DNA from: Streptomyces rhizosphaerihabitans
GTDB lineage: Bacteria; Actinomycetota; Actinomycetes; Streptomycetales; Streptomycetaceae
Length of the DNA: 64,000 nt
Reading direction: 5' to 3'
NCBI RefSeq assembly: GCF_025399795.1
Contig: NZ_JAODTZ010000028.1
Span: forward strand, 1 to 64,000
The notes beneath the pieces were generated by a model. It was given only the letters and a program-made list of their open reading frames with translations. It ran no database searches and was not told the DNA's origin. Position 1 is the stretch's first letter, and each line of letters starts with the position of its first letter. Made by a program: the position numbers and the translations under genes. Positions 25,436 to 35,438 of this stretch are shown piece after piece.

Positions 25436-26787
25436 GCGGCGTGCCCCTTCCGGTCGTCGGCTTTCGGCCTAGTGAGGTCGGCGGCCCAGAAGGCGCCGCC
25501 GGGGTAGGTGAACTCCGCGATGGACTCCGGCCGCATGGTGGCGGAGAAGCCCGGCGCGGTGGGTGCCCGGTAGTGGCCGTCGCGGATCACCACCGGTTCG
25601 GTGAAGTGGTCGTGCAGATGGTCGACGTACTCGATGACGCGGTCGTCGGTGGTGCCGGACAGGGCGACGAAGTCGAACATCGAGAGGTGCTGGACGAGTT
25701 CGCACAGGCCCACGCCCCCGGCGTGCGGACAGACGGGCACGCCGAACTTGGCCGCGAGAAGCAGGACGGCGAGGTTCTCGTTGACACCTGCGACGCGTGC
25801 GGCGTCGATCTGGAGAATGTCGATGGAGCCGGCCTGGAGGAGTTGCTTGAAGACGATCCTGTTCTGCACGTGCTCGCCCGTGGCGACCTTGACGGGGGCC
25901 ACCGCCTCGCGCACTGCGGCATGACCGAGGATGTCGTCGGGGCTGGTCGGCTCCTCGATCCAGTACGGCTGGAGCTCGGAGAGCGCCTTGGTCCAGCTGA
26001 TCGCCTCGTCCACGTCCCAGCGCTGGTTGGCGTCGAGCGCGATGCGCACGTCCGGGCCCACCGCCGCACGGGCGACGTGGCAGCGGCGTAGATCGTCCGC
26101 GAGATCCGCTCCCACCTTCAGCTTGATCTGCCGGAATCCCCCGGCGACCGCCGCGACGGCGAGGCGGGTGAGCTTCTCGTCGCTGTAGCCGAGCCAGCCG
26201 GGCGAGGTGGTGTACGCGGGATAGCCGTGTGCGCGCAGGGTCGCGGCGCGTCCCGCGGCCCCTTCCCGGCCCCGGTTCAGCAGTTCCAGCGCCTCCTCGG
26301 GCGTCAGCGCGTCCGTGATGTAGCGGAAGTCGACCTGTCCGACGAGCCAGCGGGGATCGGCGTCCGCGAGCAGCTGCCACAGCGGTTTGCGGGCGCGTTT
26401 GGCGGCCAGATCCCACACGGCGTTGACGACGGCGCCGATCGCCATGTGCATCACGCCCTTCTCGGGTCCGAGCCAGCGCAACTGGCTGTCGCCGACCAGA
26501 TCCCGGGAGAGGGAGCCCGGGTCGGCGCACAGCTCGTCGAGAGACCGTCCGGCCACGTGCCCCCGTAGCGCGTCGATCGCGGCGACCTGGACATCGTTGC
26601 CCCTCCCGATGGTGAAGCTGAAGCCGTGCCCCTCGACCCCGTCGGCCGCGTCGGTGCGCAGGACGACGTAGGCCGCCGAGTAGTCGGGGTCCGGATTCAT
26701 CGCGTCCGAGCCGTCGAGCTCGCGCGAGGTGGGAAAGCGGATGTCGTAGGTGTCGACCGCGGTGACACGGGCGGGGCTCGGGGACAC
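25432..26787 (-). CDS. L-fuconate dehydratase (enolase superfamily)
   Basis: A protein of 451 residues. The N-terminal capping domain includes VTAVDTYDIRFPTSRELDGS, typical of fuconate dehydratases. The barrel has the Lys-x-Lys acid/base (IKLKVGAD) and the three metal ligands in ALDANQRW, WIEEPTSPDD and ATGEHVQNR. These enzymes convert L-fuconate to 2-keto-3-deoxy-L-fuconate. The GTG at 26787 gives the family start; a longer open frame upstream overlaps the intergenic promoter. It is the first gene of the four-gene operon and is divergent from the FadR-type regulator, with an operator-like palindrome between them. Confidence 0.92.
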   Translation of the reverse strand: MSPSPARVTAVDTYDIRFPTSRELDGSDAMNPDPDYSAAYVVLRTDAADGVEGHGFSFTIGRGNDVQVAAIDALRGHVAGRSLDELCADPGSLSRDLVGDSQLRWLGPEKGVMHMAIGAVVNAVWDLAAKRARKPLWQLLADADPRWLVGQVDFRYITDALTPEEALELLNRGREGAAGRAATLRAHGYPAYTTSPGWLGYSDEKLTRLAVAAVAGGFRQIKLKVGADLADDLRRCHVARAAVGPDVRIALDANQRWDVDEAISWTKALSELQPYWIEEPTSPDDILGHAAVREAVAPVKVATGEHVQNRIVFKQLLQAGSIDILQIDAARVAGVNENLAVLLLAAKFGVPVCPHAGGVGLCELVQHLSMFDFVALSGTTDDRVIEYVDHLHDHFTEPVVIRDGHYRAPTAPGFSATMRPESIAEFTYPGGAFWAADLTRPKADDRKGHAA

Positions 26788-26909
26788 GGGAGGCCTTTCG
26801 GTCGGTCCTCGTCGGGTGTTGTCGAGCGAAGTCGATCGAACTCGGGCGTTTGTCGAGCGCTGTGGGACAGGACGCGTGGCCGGAGGTCCCGCTACCGACC
26901 GCGACGAAT

Positions 26910-26924
26910 ATTTATCAGACCACT
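26910..26924. promoter_or_regulatory. Degenerate second copy of the FadR-type operator
   Basis: The right half GACCACT (26918-26924) is identical to that of the palindrome at 26984-26998, while the left half matches at only 4 of 7 positions. It lies closer to the fuconate dehydratase start, so it may be a weak auxiliary site. Confidence 0.4.
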
Positions 26925-26983
26925 TCGCAGTACGGACACCCTTCGATGCCACATTTTGCCGATTTTCAGCCGCGCCGGCCCAC

Positions 26984-26998
26984 AGTGGTCCGACCACT
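26984..26998. promoter_or_regulatory. Operator-like palindrome for the GntR/FadR regulator
   Basis: AGTGGTCCGACCACT is a perfect 7+1+7 palindrome located 45 bp before the GTG of the FadR-type regulator and 197 bp before the fucose operon. The core TGGTCnGACCA matches the general shape of FadR-subfamily GntR operators (TGGTnnnACCA). It probably mediates autoregulation and control of the operon. Confidence 0.72.
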
Positions 26999-27042
26999 CC
27001 AGTCGTTAGACTGCGGCGCACCCGGCGACAGGAGGACGCGGC

Positions 27043-27807
27043 GTGGACGAGACCCCACCCGGTGCCACAGAGCCCGGTGCCACAGAGCCCGGTGCCACGG
27101 CGCACGGCGACGGCCCGGCGCCGCCGAAGGGCACCGTCACACAGCGCGCCATCGAGCGGATCAAGACGATGATCCGCGAGGGCTCTCTGGAGCCGGGGCA
27201 GCGGCTGCCGGCCGAGCGGGATCTGGCGGCCCGACTGGGCATCTCGCGCAGTTCGATGCGCGAGGCGATCCGGGCACTGACGATTCTCGGCGTACTGGAG
27301 GCCCGGCACGGATCGGGCATCTACGTCACGCGGTTGGAGGCCGGTGACCTGCTGGAGACCTTCGGCGTCGTGGCCGACCTCTCCCGTGGACCCCGGCTCG
27401 TCGAACTGCTGGAACTGCGCCGCATCCTGGAGTCGACGGCGACCTCGATGGCCGCCGCCCGGATCACCCCGGACCGGCTCGCCGAGGTGGAGAAGCATCT
27501 GACCGCGATGAACGCGACGGACGATCCGGAGCAGATCCTCGCCCACGATCTGGCCTTCCACCGCGCGATCGTGGCCTCCGCGGGCAACGAGACCATGACC
27601 GCCGTCCTGGACGGCCTCTCCTCGCGCACGTTCCGTGCCCGCGTCCGGCGCGGCGACCAGGAGGAGGGCGCCTTCGAGCGCACCCGGCGCGAACACGCCG
27701 CGATCCACCGCGCGTTGGTGGCCCGGGACCCGGAGGCGGCACGGGCGGCGGCGGCCGCGCATGTCGGCGAGGTCGAGCGGTGGCTGCGGTCCCGGCGCGA
27801 ACCGTAG
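27043..27807 (+). CDS. FadR-subfamily GntR transcriptional regulator
   Basis: A regulator of 254 residues. The first 30 residues are a flexible tail containing the repeat PGATEPGATEPGAT, encoded by 15-bp direct repeats at 27061-27098. The winged helix lies at about 32-100 (GQRLPAERDLAARLGISRSS and GSGIYVTR), and an all-helical FCD ligand domain at about 115-250, with the His/Asp pocket pattern HDLAFHRAIVASAGN and REHAAIHRAL. A GTG start follows AGGAGG at 27031-27036. It is divergent from the fucose operon and probably senses a sugar acid such as L-fuconate or 2-keto-3-deoxy-L-fuconate; the ligand is inferred from context. Confidence 0.9.
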   Translation: MDETPPGATEPGATEPGATAHGDGPAPPKGTVTQRAIERIKTMIREGSLEPGQRLPAERDLAARLGISRSSMREAIRALTILGVLEARHGSGIYVTRLEAGDLLETFGVVADLSRGPRLVELLELRRILESTATSMAAARITPDRLAEVEKHLTAMNATDDPEQILAHDLAFHRAIVASAGNETMTAVLDGLSSRTFRARVRRGDQEEGAFERTRREHAAIHRALVARDPEAARAAAAAHVGEVERWLRSRREP

Positions 27808-27845
27808 CGGCTCGAGCCGGGACCGCGGCCGCCCCCGGCCCGGCG

Positions 27846-30800
27846 TCAGGCCCGCTTGAGCCGCAGGGTCACCAGCTCGAACGGGCGCAGCCGCAGGCTG
27901 ATCCGGTCACCCTCCCGGGTCGGGGACGGAACGTCCGGGAGCGGTCGCTCCAGCAGGTCCGTCACGGTGACGTCCCCGACCGTGAACCCGGCCGTCAGGG
28001 TGGCCCTCGTACGGCCTCCCCGGGACTCGTGGAAGCGGACGACCACATCGCCGCTCCTGTCGTCGGCCAGTTTGACCGCCGTCACGACGACCGCGTCCTG
28101 GTCCACGCCGACCAGCGGCGCGACCTCCCGCGCACCCATGACCCGCCGCTCGGGCAGGTTGATCCGCCAGCCCTCGCGCACCGCGTCCCCGATGGCGGCG
28201 CCCGGCACCAGCGCGTGCCGGAAGCGGTGCGTCCCCTGGTCGGTCTCGGGGTCGGGGAAGCGCGGAGCACGCAGCAGCGAGACACGCACGGTGGTGGTCG
28301 TACCGGAGTCGCTGTCGCGCACGGTGCGGGTGACGTCATGGCCGTACGTCGAGTCGTTGACCAGGGCGACGCCCCATCCCGGCTCCTCGATGTGCACGAA
28401 GCGATGGTTGCACGCCTCGAACTTGGCGGACTCCCATGAGGTGTTGGTGTGCGTGGGCCGGTGGAAGTGCCCGAACTGGGTCTCGGACGCGTACCGTTCG
28501 GCGTGCACGTCGAGCGGGAAGGCGAGCTTCAGGAACTTCTCGGTCTCGTGCCAGTCCACCTCGGTGTCGATACCGAGCCGGCACTCCCCGGGGCTCAGCG
28601 ACAGCACCTGGGTGACCCTCGACGCCCCGAAGGACCGTACGATCCGGACCGACGTGCCGTCCTCGGCGGGCGCGATCTCGTCCACGTCGACCAGGTCGGT
28701 GACCGTGTTGCGGTAGAACTCGTCGACGTCCCAGGCGTCCCACATGTTCGGGAAGTCGGGGTGGATCTGGAGCAGGTTGGCGGCCCGGCCGGGCGCGACC
28801 GACTCGCGGTCCGCATCGAGGTCGTACGCCGAGACCACGAGCCCCCGCTCGTCGATCTCCACGCGCAGCAGGCCGTTGTCGAGGACGTGGCCGCCGTTCG
28901 GGCGCGAGGCGTGTCGAACCTCGCCGTCGACGCGCGGCGCGGCGCCGCCGCCCGCCGGGACCCCGTCCCTGCTGTGCGGGGCCGAGTTGAACACCAGCGT
29001 CGTGGAGCCGTCACCGGCCAGTGCGCGCTGCGCGGCGTCGATGACGGCGCCCAGCTCCTCGGCGACCCGCTCGTAGGTGCGGCGGGCCTCCCGGTGCACC
29101 CAGGCGATGGACGAACCGGGCAGGATGTCGTGGAACTGGTGGAGCAGCACCGTCTTCCACAGCCGGTCCAACTCCTCGTACGGGTAGGGGAATCCGGTCC
29201 GTACGGCGGCGGTCGTCGCCCAGAGCTCGGCCTCCCGGAGCAGGTGCTCGCTGCGCCGGTTGCCCTGCTTGGTCCTCGCCTGGCTGGTGAGGGTGGCGCG
29301 GTGCAGTTCCAGGTACAGCTCGCCGACCCACACGGGGGCGTCGGGGTATTCGGCCTCGGCCTTCCTGAAGAACTCCTCGGGGGTCTCCCAGACCACGGTC
29401 GCGGAGCCTTCGAGGTCGCGGAGCCGGGCCGCCTTGGCGACCATCTCGCGTGTGGTGCCGCCGCCTCCGTCGCCCCAGCCGGTGGGGGCGAGGGAGTGCC
29501 GGGCGACGCCCTTGTCCTTGAAGTTGTTCGCCGCGTGGGCGATCTCGCCGCCCTTCATCGAGCAGTTGTAGGTGTCGACGGGCGGGAAGTGCGTGAAGAT
29601 GCGGGTGCCGTCGATGCCCTCCCAGCGGAAGGTGTGGTGCGGGAACTTGTTGGTCTGCGACCACGAGATCTTTTGTGTCAGCAGCCACTTGGAGCCGGCC
29701 GCCTTGATGATCTGCGGCAGGCCGGCGGCGAAGCCGAAGGTGTCGGGCAGCCAGGCCTCGTCGTTCTCGATGCCGAACTCGTCGAGGAAGAACCGCTTCC
29801 CGTGCACGAACTGACGGGCCATCGCCTCCGAGCCGGGCATGTTGGTGTCCGACTCGACCCACATGCCTCCGGCGGGCACGAACCGCCCGTCGGCGACCGC
29901 CTTCTTCACCCGGGCCCACACCTCGGGCCGGTGGTCCCGCACCCACGCCCACTGCTGGGCCTGGGACATGACGAAGACGAAGTCGGGTTCCTCCTCCAGG
30001 AGCGCGGTCATGTTGGAGGTCGTGCGGGCCACCTTGCGGACGGTCTCGCGCAGCGGCCACAGCCAGGCCGAGTCGATGTGCGCGTGCCCGACGGCGCTGA
30101 TCCGGTGCGCCGACGGCGCGGCGGGCGCCGCCAGGACGTCCCGGAGCTGTGAACGCGCCGCTTCCGCCGTGCTGTTGACGTCCTGGAGGTCCACCGCGTC
30201 CAGCGCCCGTTCCACCGCGCGCAGGATGTCCCAGCGCCGCGCGGACTCCACCGGAAGCTCCGCCATCAGCTCGCCGAGGACCTCCAGGTCGTTGACGAGC
30301 TGCCACACCGTCTCGTCGAAGACGGCGAGATCCATCCGCTCCAGCCGGTACTGCGGCTCGCTGCCCGCCGTCTCCTTGTCGCCCAACCGGGTGGGCAGGA
30401 AGGGGTGGTAGTCGAGGATCACCGGGTTGGAGGCGGCCTCGATGTGCAGCTGGACCCGCTCGCCGCCCTCGACCGGGGCACCGATCCGGACCCACTGGTT
30501 GCGCGGGTTGAGGCCCTTCACGGGGGTGCCGTCGGGCCGGTGGACGAGGCCCTCGCACTGGAAGCCTGGCATGTTCTCGTCGAAGCCGAGGTCGAGCAGC
30601 GCCTCGACCGTCCGGCCGGCCCATGCCTCGGGGACGGTGCCGGTGACCCGGAACCAGCTGGTGCCCCACGGAGCTCCCCAGCGCGCGCCGACCGCGATCG
30701 GTTCCGGCGTGGCGGCGAGCCCTTCGGCGACCGGGACGGGCTCGTCCGGCGCGTTCCACACGGCCACGTCCAGCGGTGCGGACTCGGGGTACACGGCCGG

Positions 30801-30863
30801 ACGGATGCGTTCGTCCAGGACGCGCTTGAGGCGGGCCTCGACCAGCGTGCGGTCGTCATGCAT
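27846..30863 (-). CDS. GH38 alpha-mannosidase (cytoplasmic)
   Basis: A protein of 1005 residues. There is no signal peptide, so it acts on imported sugars. The N-terminal beta domain covers about residues 50-230. The GH38 catalytic domain starts at about 255 with the zinc motif VGHAHIDSAWLWPLRET (His and Asp ligands) and has GMWVESDTNMPG at about 330-340, where the Asp is the expected nucleophile. The GH38 C-terminal beta-sandwich follows (GVALVNDSTYGHD). Bacterial GH38 enzymes remove alpha-1,2/1,3/1,6-linked mannose, as from N-glycan fragments. It lies 35 nt downstream of the GH85 gene and is the last gene of the glycan locus. Confidence 0.95.
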   Translation of the reverse strand: MHDDRTLVEARLKRVLDERIRPAVYPESAPLDVAVWNAPDEPVPVAEGLAATPEPIAVGARWGAPWGTSWFRVTGTVPEAWAGRTVEALLDLGFDENMPGFQCEGLVHRPDGTPVKGLNPRNQWVRIGAPVEGGERVQLHIEAASNPVILDYHPFLPTRLGDKETAGSEPQYRLERMDLAVFDETVWQLVNDLEVLGELMAELPVESARRWDILRAVERALDAVDLQDVNSTAEAARSQLRDVLAAPAAPSAHRISAVGHAHIDSAWLWPLRETVRKVARTTSNMTALLEEEPDFVFVMSQAQQWAWVRDHRPEVWARVKKAVADGRFVPAGGMWVESDTNMPGSEAMARQFVHGKRFFLDEFGIENDEAWLPDTFGFAAGLPQIIKAAGSKWLLTQKISWSQTNKFPHHTFRWEGIDGTRIFTHFPPVDTYNCSMKGGEIAHAANNFKDKGVARHSLAPTGWGDGGGGTTREMVAKAARLRDLEGSATVVWETPEEFFRKAEAEYPDAPVWVGELYLELHRATLTSQARTKQGNRRSEHLLREAELWATTAAVRTGFPYPYEELDRLWKTVLLHQFHDILPGSSIAWVHREARRTYERVAEELGAVIDAAQRALAGDGSTTLVFNSAPHSRDGVPAGGGAAPRVDGEVRHASRPNGGHVLDNGLLRVEIDERGLVVSAYDLDADRESVAPGRAANLLQIHPDFPNMWDAWDVDEFYRNTVTDLVDVDEIAPAEDGTSVRIVRSFGASRVTQVLSLSPGECRLGIDTEVDWHETEKFLKLAFPLDVHAERYASETQFGHFHRPTHTNTSWESAKFEACNHRFVHIEEPGWGVALVNDSTYGHDVTRTVRDSDSGTTTTVRVSLLRAPRFPDPETDQGTHRFRHALVPGAAIGDAVREGWRINLPERRVMGAREVAPLVGVDQDAVVVTAVKLADDRSGDVVVRFHESRGGRTRATLTAGFTVGDVTVTDLLERPLPDVPSPTREGDRISLRLRPFELVTLRLKRA

Positions 30864-30898
30864 GCGAGTACTCCGTGGGGTGAGGGGGAGGATGTGGG

Positions 30899-32941
30899 CT
30901 ACCAGGTGCGGGTGGTCGTCGCGGGGGTCGAGACGGTGAACAGCTCCCCCACCGAACGCAGTTCGAACACCGCGGCCGCCTCGCCCTGCTCGGGGGCGAG
31001 ACCGCCGACGCAGAAGGCGCTCTGGCAGGTTCCGCCGAGAAAGCGGCGCGTGCCGTCGGGCAGGATCCGGTACAGCTCGTAGTGACGGACGGCGCCCGCC
31101 GTCGCGTCCCCGGCCGGGCCGGGGGCGGCCTCCCAGGCGAGGCGCAGGGTGCCGCCGTCGGCGTCGGTGACGCGCAGGCCGGTGGGCGCGGCGGGGGTCA
31201 CGGCCGTGTCCCGGACGGCGAGGGCGCCGAGCCGCCAGCGCACCGGGGCTCCGGCCCCGGTCAGCCGGACACCCAGGGCCCGTACGGTCCCGGACAGCCC
31301 GCCGAGCGGCACGGTGGTGGTCTGCCAGCCTTCGCCCGACGTCGGACCGTCGACCGACGGCAGCGGGACATACGTGTACGGGGGCGCCCCGCCGGCCGCG
31401 TCGGGGTCGGCCGTGGCGACGGCGAGTTCCAGGGACACCTCGCCCGCGTCGGTGCGGTGGGTCAGCTCGACGACCGTGTCCGGGCCGAGCGGGAGCCGCG
31501 TCGCGTACAGGTCCACGGTGGCCGGTGCGTCGAGATCACCGGAGACGAGGAGGCTGCTGCCGCCGCGCCAGGCTTCGGCGAAGTCGAAGGTGACGGTGGG
31601 GCGTCGGCCGGTGGTCCGGACCACCCAGCGGCGCGAGGGCAGCCGATCCTGGAGACCGAGGTGGTTCCAGGCGGCGTCCGAGGTCGCGCTGCCGTCCTCG
31701 TACCACTTCAGGCCGTGGCCGGTGTTGAAGACGGTCGCGAAGGGGACGGAGGTGACGGTGGAGCGGTCGGCGACAAAGACGGCGGGGGCGCGCCATTTCG
31801 CCGTCGGGTCGGGTGCGGCGGGGTCGAGGGAGGCGCCGGTCCAGAACGCGTCGTCGGCGGCGTGGAAGTCACCGGGTGTGCGGCTCGCGGGGAGGTGGTT
31901 GCGGGTCCACTCCGGCCGGTAGAAGCCGATGGAGGTGATGTGCGGCGCGCCGGCCGGCACGATGGCGTCCCAGTTCACGGAGGCGTTCGTGCCGTTCGCC
32001 TCGACGTCGATGCCGGCCCACAACTCGTAGCGGTCGCGGCCGAGTTGCTGTGCGGTCGTCCCGGAGGTGGCGAGGCTGCTCCGGGACCAGCGGAAGTCGA
32101 GGAACATGGAGTCGGCGGCCTGGAAGAACGTCTTGTTCTGGTTGTTCAAGGCCCCCTGCCAGCTCACCGTGCCGTTGACGGTCATCGCGTCGTACCAGGT
32201 GACGCGCTGCCCCTCGGCCGCGCCGAGCGCCCTCAGTTCGCGCACGAAGCCGAGCATGTCGGTGGCGAGCGCGGTGTTGCCGCCGCCGGTCTCGGCGTTG
32301 AGGAACCAGCCGTCGAAACCGTACGCGGCGGCCACCGCGACGAGTTGCGCGGCGAGCGGGAAGTGCCCGGCGGAGTCCTTCTGCACCAGGTCGCGGGTCC
32401 ACTGCAGTCGGCCGCCGTAGGCGACGGGCGGCAGGAACACATTGCCGAGGACGGGTACACCGTGGCGGTGGGCGGCGTCCACGATCGGCGCGTTCGGCGC
32501 GAGGATCAGTCCCTCACCCGACGAGCCTCCCCAGAAGACGAGCTCGTCGACGTACGACCAGTGGGTGAGCGCGTAGTAGTCGGCGGTGGCCGCGCCCTGG
32601 GCGGGGTTGCCCGACGTGGGGCCGAACGAGACCAGGGACTGGACGCGGGCCTGGCCGGAGCGGGCCGTGGTGTTCGCGGGGACCGGGGTGAAGCGCGTGG
32701 CGAGCGGAACGGTGGCGGCGTTGAAGGCCAGGTCCGTGTCGCTGTCGGCGCTCCACGCCTTCAGACCGCGCCAGGTGATGCCGGCGCCCGGCGTGCCCGA
32801 GGGCAGCGAGTCGGGGTACCAGTACGAGGCGTAGGGCTGGAGGTCGCGGGTGGCGGCCGCGGCCCTGCCCAGCGGGCCCGGGAGGAGTCCGGCGGCGGCG
32901 CCGGCTCCGGCGAGCAGGACTGTACGTCTGCTGAGGTTCAC
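30899..32941 (-). CDS. GH85 endo-beta-N-acetylglucosaminidase (Tat-exported)
   Basis: A protein of 680 residues. The N-terminus has a twin-arginine signal (LSRRTVLLAGAGAAAGLLPG) and predicted cleavage after an AAAA stretch. The GH85 catalytic domain covers about 35-370: YASYWYPDSLPSG, LGNVFLPPVAYGG and, near residue 212, the active-site motif GWFLNAETGGGN with the substrate-assisting Asn and general-acid Glu. The C-terminal half has beta-sandwich-like domains. GH85 enzymes cleave the GlcNAc-beta-1,4-GlcNAc core of N-glycans, releasing the glycan from protein. The GTG at 32941 follows GGAGC; the open frame extends upstream through a tandem repeat but has no plausible signal there. Confidence 0.94.
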   Translation of the reverse strand: MNLSRRTVLLAGAGAAAGLLPGPLGRAAAATRDLQPYASYWYPDSLPSGTPGAGITWRGLKAWSADSDTDLAFNAATVPLATRFTPVPANTTARSGQARVQSLVSFGPTSGNPAQGAATADYYALTHWSYVDELVFWGGSSGEGLILAPNAPIVDAAHRHGVPVLGNVFLPPVAYGGRLQWTRDLVQKDSAGHFPLAAQLVAVAAAYGFDGWFLNAETGGGNTALATDMLGFVRELRALGAAEGQRVTWYDAMTVNGTVSWQGALNNQNKTFFQAADSMFLDFRWSRSSLATSGTTAQQLGRDRYELWAGIDVEANGTNASVNWDAIVPAGAPHITSIGFYRPEWTRNHLPASRTPGDFHAADDAFWTGASLDPAAPDPTAKWRAPAVFVADRSTVTSVPFATVFNTGHGLKWYEDGSATSDAAWNHLGLQDRLPSRRWVVRTTGRRPTVTFDFAEAWRGGSSLLVSGDLDAPATVDLYATRLPLGPDTVVELTHRTDAGEVSLELAVATADPDAAGGAPPYTYVPLPSVDGPTSGEGWQTTTVPLGGLSGTVRALGVRLTGAGAPVRWRLGALAVRDTAVTPAAPTGLRVTDADGGTLRLAWEAAPGPAGDATAGAVRHYELYRILPDGTRRFLGGTCQSAFCVGGLAPEQGEAAAVFELRSVGELFTVSTPATTTRTW

Positions 32942-32980
32942 GATGTGCTCCGTATCGTTGGGGGACGGTCTACGGCGCTG

Positions 32981-33116
32981 AGGTCGTACGGCGAATCGCC
33001 GGTACGGCCCCGGAGTTGGGGTCATACGGCGAATCGCCGGTACGGCCCCGGTCTTGGGGTCATGCGGTGAATCGCTCGGCGGCGGAGCCCGGTGTTTGGG
33101 GTCATGCGGTGACCTG
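32981..33116. repeat. About 38-bp tandem repeats seeded by the 3' end of the GH5 gene
   Basis: Two nearly identical 38-bp units (32981-33018 and 33019-33056), a diverged third (33057-33098) and a fourth start that is the actual end of the GH5 gene share GGGGTCATGCGGTGA-like sequence. The unit contains the reverse complement of the last GH5 codons and stop, so the gene end appears to have been duplicated in tandem. It lies between the GH5 stop and the GH85 start. Confidence 0.8.
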
Positions 33117-34334
33117 ACCCGGTGTGACGACCTCGGTGATGCCGCGGGCGGCGAGATGTTCCTTGTCGGCCGCGCGGCTCGCGAGGACGGTGGTGGGGCG
33201 GACGCCGTCGGCGGTCAGCCGGGCGAAGGCCTCGAAGACGGGGCCGCCCGGCGCGCAGACCGAACGGCCCGGCGTGGTGTCGACGACCAGCGCGGTTGTG
33301 CGCGGGGCGGGTACGTCCGGGCGGCCCTCCTTGACGATCCTCGCGATGCTCTCCCCGGCCGGCTTGGTCTGCCGGTCGTTGGTCAACAGGCCGAGGCTGT
33401 ATTCGAGTTCGGGGAAATCGGCGAGGTCGCGGCTGACGTCGTGCGAGCACCACCAGGTCACGCCCCACAGATCGGGGCAGTCCAGGGCGGCCGCCACGGT
33501 CGCCTCGGTGAAGGCGGCCGCGTGCTCGGCGGGGATCAGCGGAGCGGGCGCGCCGACCTCCTGGAGCCAGACCGGCCGGTGCGGGTCGTCGGCCCAGGCC
33601 TTGGACAGCTCGATCAGGTAGGCGGCGTGGTACTCGGTGGCGGTGCCACTGCGGCCGTGGCGCTGTGCCGTCCCGTTGAACACCCACGAGTGCACGGCGG
33701 TCATCGCGCCGAGCCGCGCGGAGTGCTCCGGCGTGAACGGCTGGTCGTCCTGGTACCAGGCGGCGTCGTACGAGGCGTGCAGATGCGTCCTGCCCGGGGC
33801 ACCCTCCTCGCAGGCGGCCAGCAGACGCGCGAGCCACCGCTCGGCCTGGGCGGCGGTGATGCGGTCGGGGTCGGGGTGCGGTCCGGCCGCGAACTGATTG
33901 ACCTCGTTGCCGATCGTCATCCCGATGAAGTTCGGCCGGTCGGCGAGGGCCGCGGCCAGGGTCCGCAGGTACTCGGCCTCTCCCGCGACCACGTCAGGAT
34001 CGGTGAAGATGTTCCGCCGGTGCCAGGTCTGCGTCCAGGCCGGCAGGAAGTCGAAGCTCGACAGATGTCCTTGCAGACCGTCCACATCGACGTCGAGTCC
34101 CCGCTCTGCGGCCGCGTCGGCGAGCGAGACGAGCTGCTCGACGGCCCGCGGACGGATCAGCGTCCGGTTGGGCTGGAAGTAGGGCCACAGCGGGAAGACC
34201 CGGATGTGGTCCAGGCCGAGCGCGGCGATGGAGTCGAGATCGGCGCGTACGGAGTCCGGGTCGAAGTCGAGCCAGTGGTGGAACCACCCGGAACTCGGGG
34301 TGTAGTTGACGCCGAAGCGCACGGCAGAGGGCAT
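33102..34334 (-). CDS. GH5-like glycosidase, probable N-glycan core beta-mannosidase
   Basis: A TIM-barrel protein of 410 residues without a signal peptide. The start MPSAVRFGVNYTPSSGWFHHW follows AAGGA with 7-nt spacing. The acid/base Glu is in MTIGNEVNQF (about residue 143) and the nucleophile Glu in VWLQEVGAP (about 258), as in clan GH-A. The N-terminal motif and cytoplasmic location fit GH5_18-type exo-beta-mannosidases that split Man-beta-1,4-GlcNAc after N-glycan trimming; the subfamily call is from memory and context, not alignment. It lies between the ABC permease genes and the GH85 gene on the same strand. Confidence 0.85.
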   Translation of the reverse strand: MPSAVRFGVNYTPSSGWFHHWLDFDPDSVRADLDSIAALGLDHIRVFPLWPYFQPNRTLIRPRAVEQLVSLADAAAERGLDVDVDGLQGHLSSFDFLPAWTQTWHRRNIFTDPDVVAGEAEYLRTLAAALADRPNFIGMTIGNEVNQFAAGPHPDPDRITAAQAERWLARLLAACEEGAPGRTHLHASYDAAWYQDDQPFTPEHSARLGAMTAVHSWVFNGTAQRHGRSGTATEYHAAYLIELSKAWADDPHRPVWLQEVGAPAPLIPAEHAAAFTEATVAAALDCPDLWGVTWWCSHDVSRDLADFPELEYSLGLLTNDRQTKPAGESIARIVKEGRPDVPAPRTTALVVDTTPGRSVCAPGGPVFEAFARLTADGVRPTTVLASRAADKEHLAARGITEVVTPGQVTA

Positions 34335-34360
34335 TCGGGATCCTTGCGAATCGGAAGAAC

Positions 34361-34498
34361 GGGGGTGCGGAGTACGGGGGTGCGGGGGAGCACGAAGTGT
34401 GGGGAGCAGGGGTGCGGTCGTACGGGGATGCGGGGGTGCGGAGTACAGCGGGTCGCAGGCACGGGCCTGCGGTATGAGGGAGTACGCAGGCACGGGCC
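34361..34498. repeat. Short direct repeats between GH5 and permease genes
   Basis: GGGGGTGCGGAGTAC occurs at 34361-34375 and 34432-34446, and GCAGGCACGGGCC at 34455-34467 and 34486-34498, within a G-rich stretch. It is a noncoding, slippage-prone spacer; a GC-rich imperfect hairpin near 34497-34519 could terminate the permease transcript. Confidence 0.6.
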
Positions 34499-34520
34499 GG
34501 CGGCGAACCGCCCGCCGGCG

Positions 34521-35434
<914 letters not shown>

Positions 35435-35438
<4 letters not shown>

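Noticed and set aside
30899..33025. Longer start for the GH85 protein (28 extra residues)
   Set aside because: The extension is encoded by the tandem repeat and would bury the Tat signal; the GTG at 32941 has a ribosome site.
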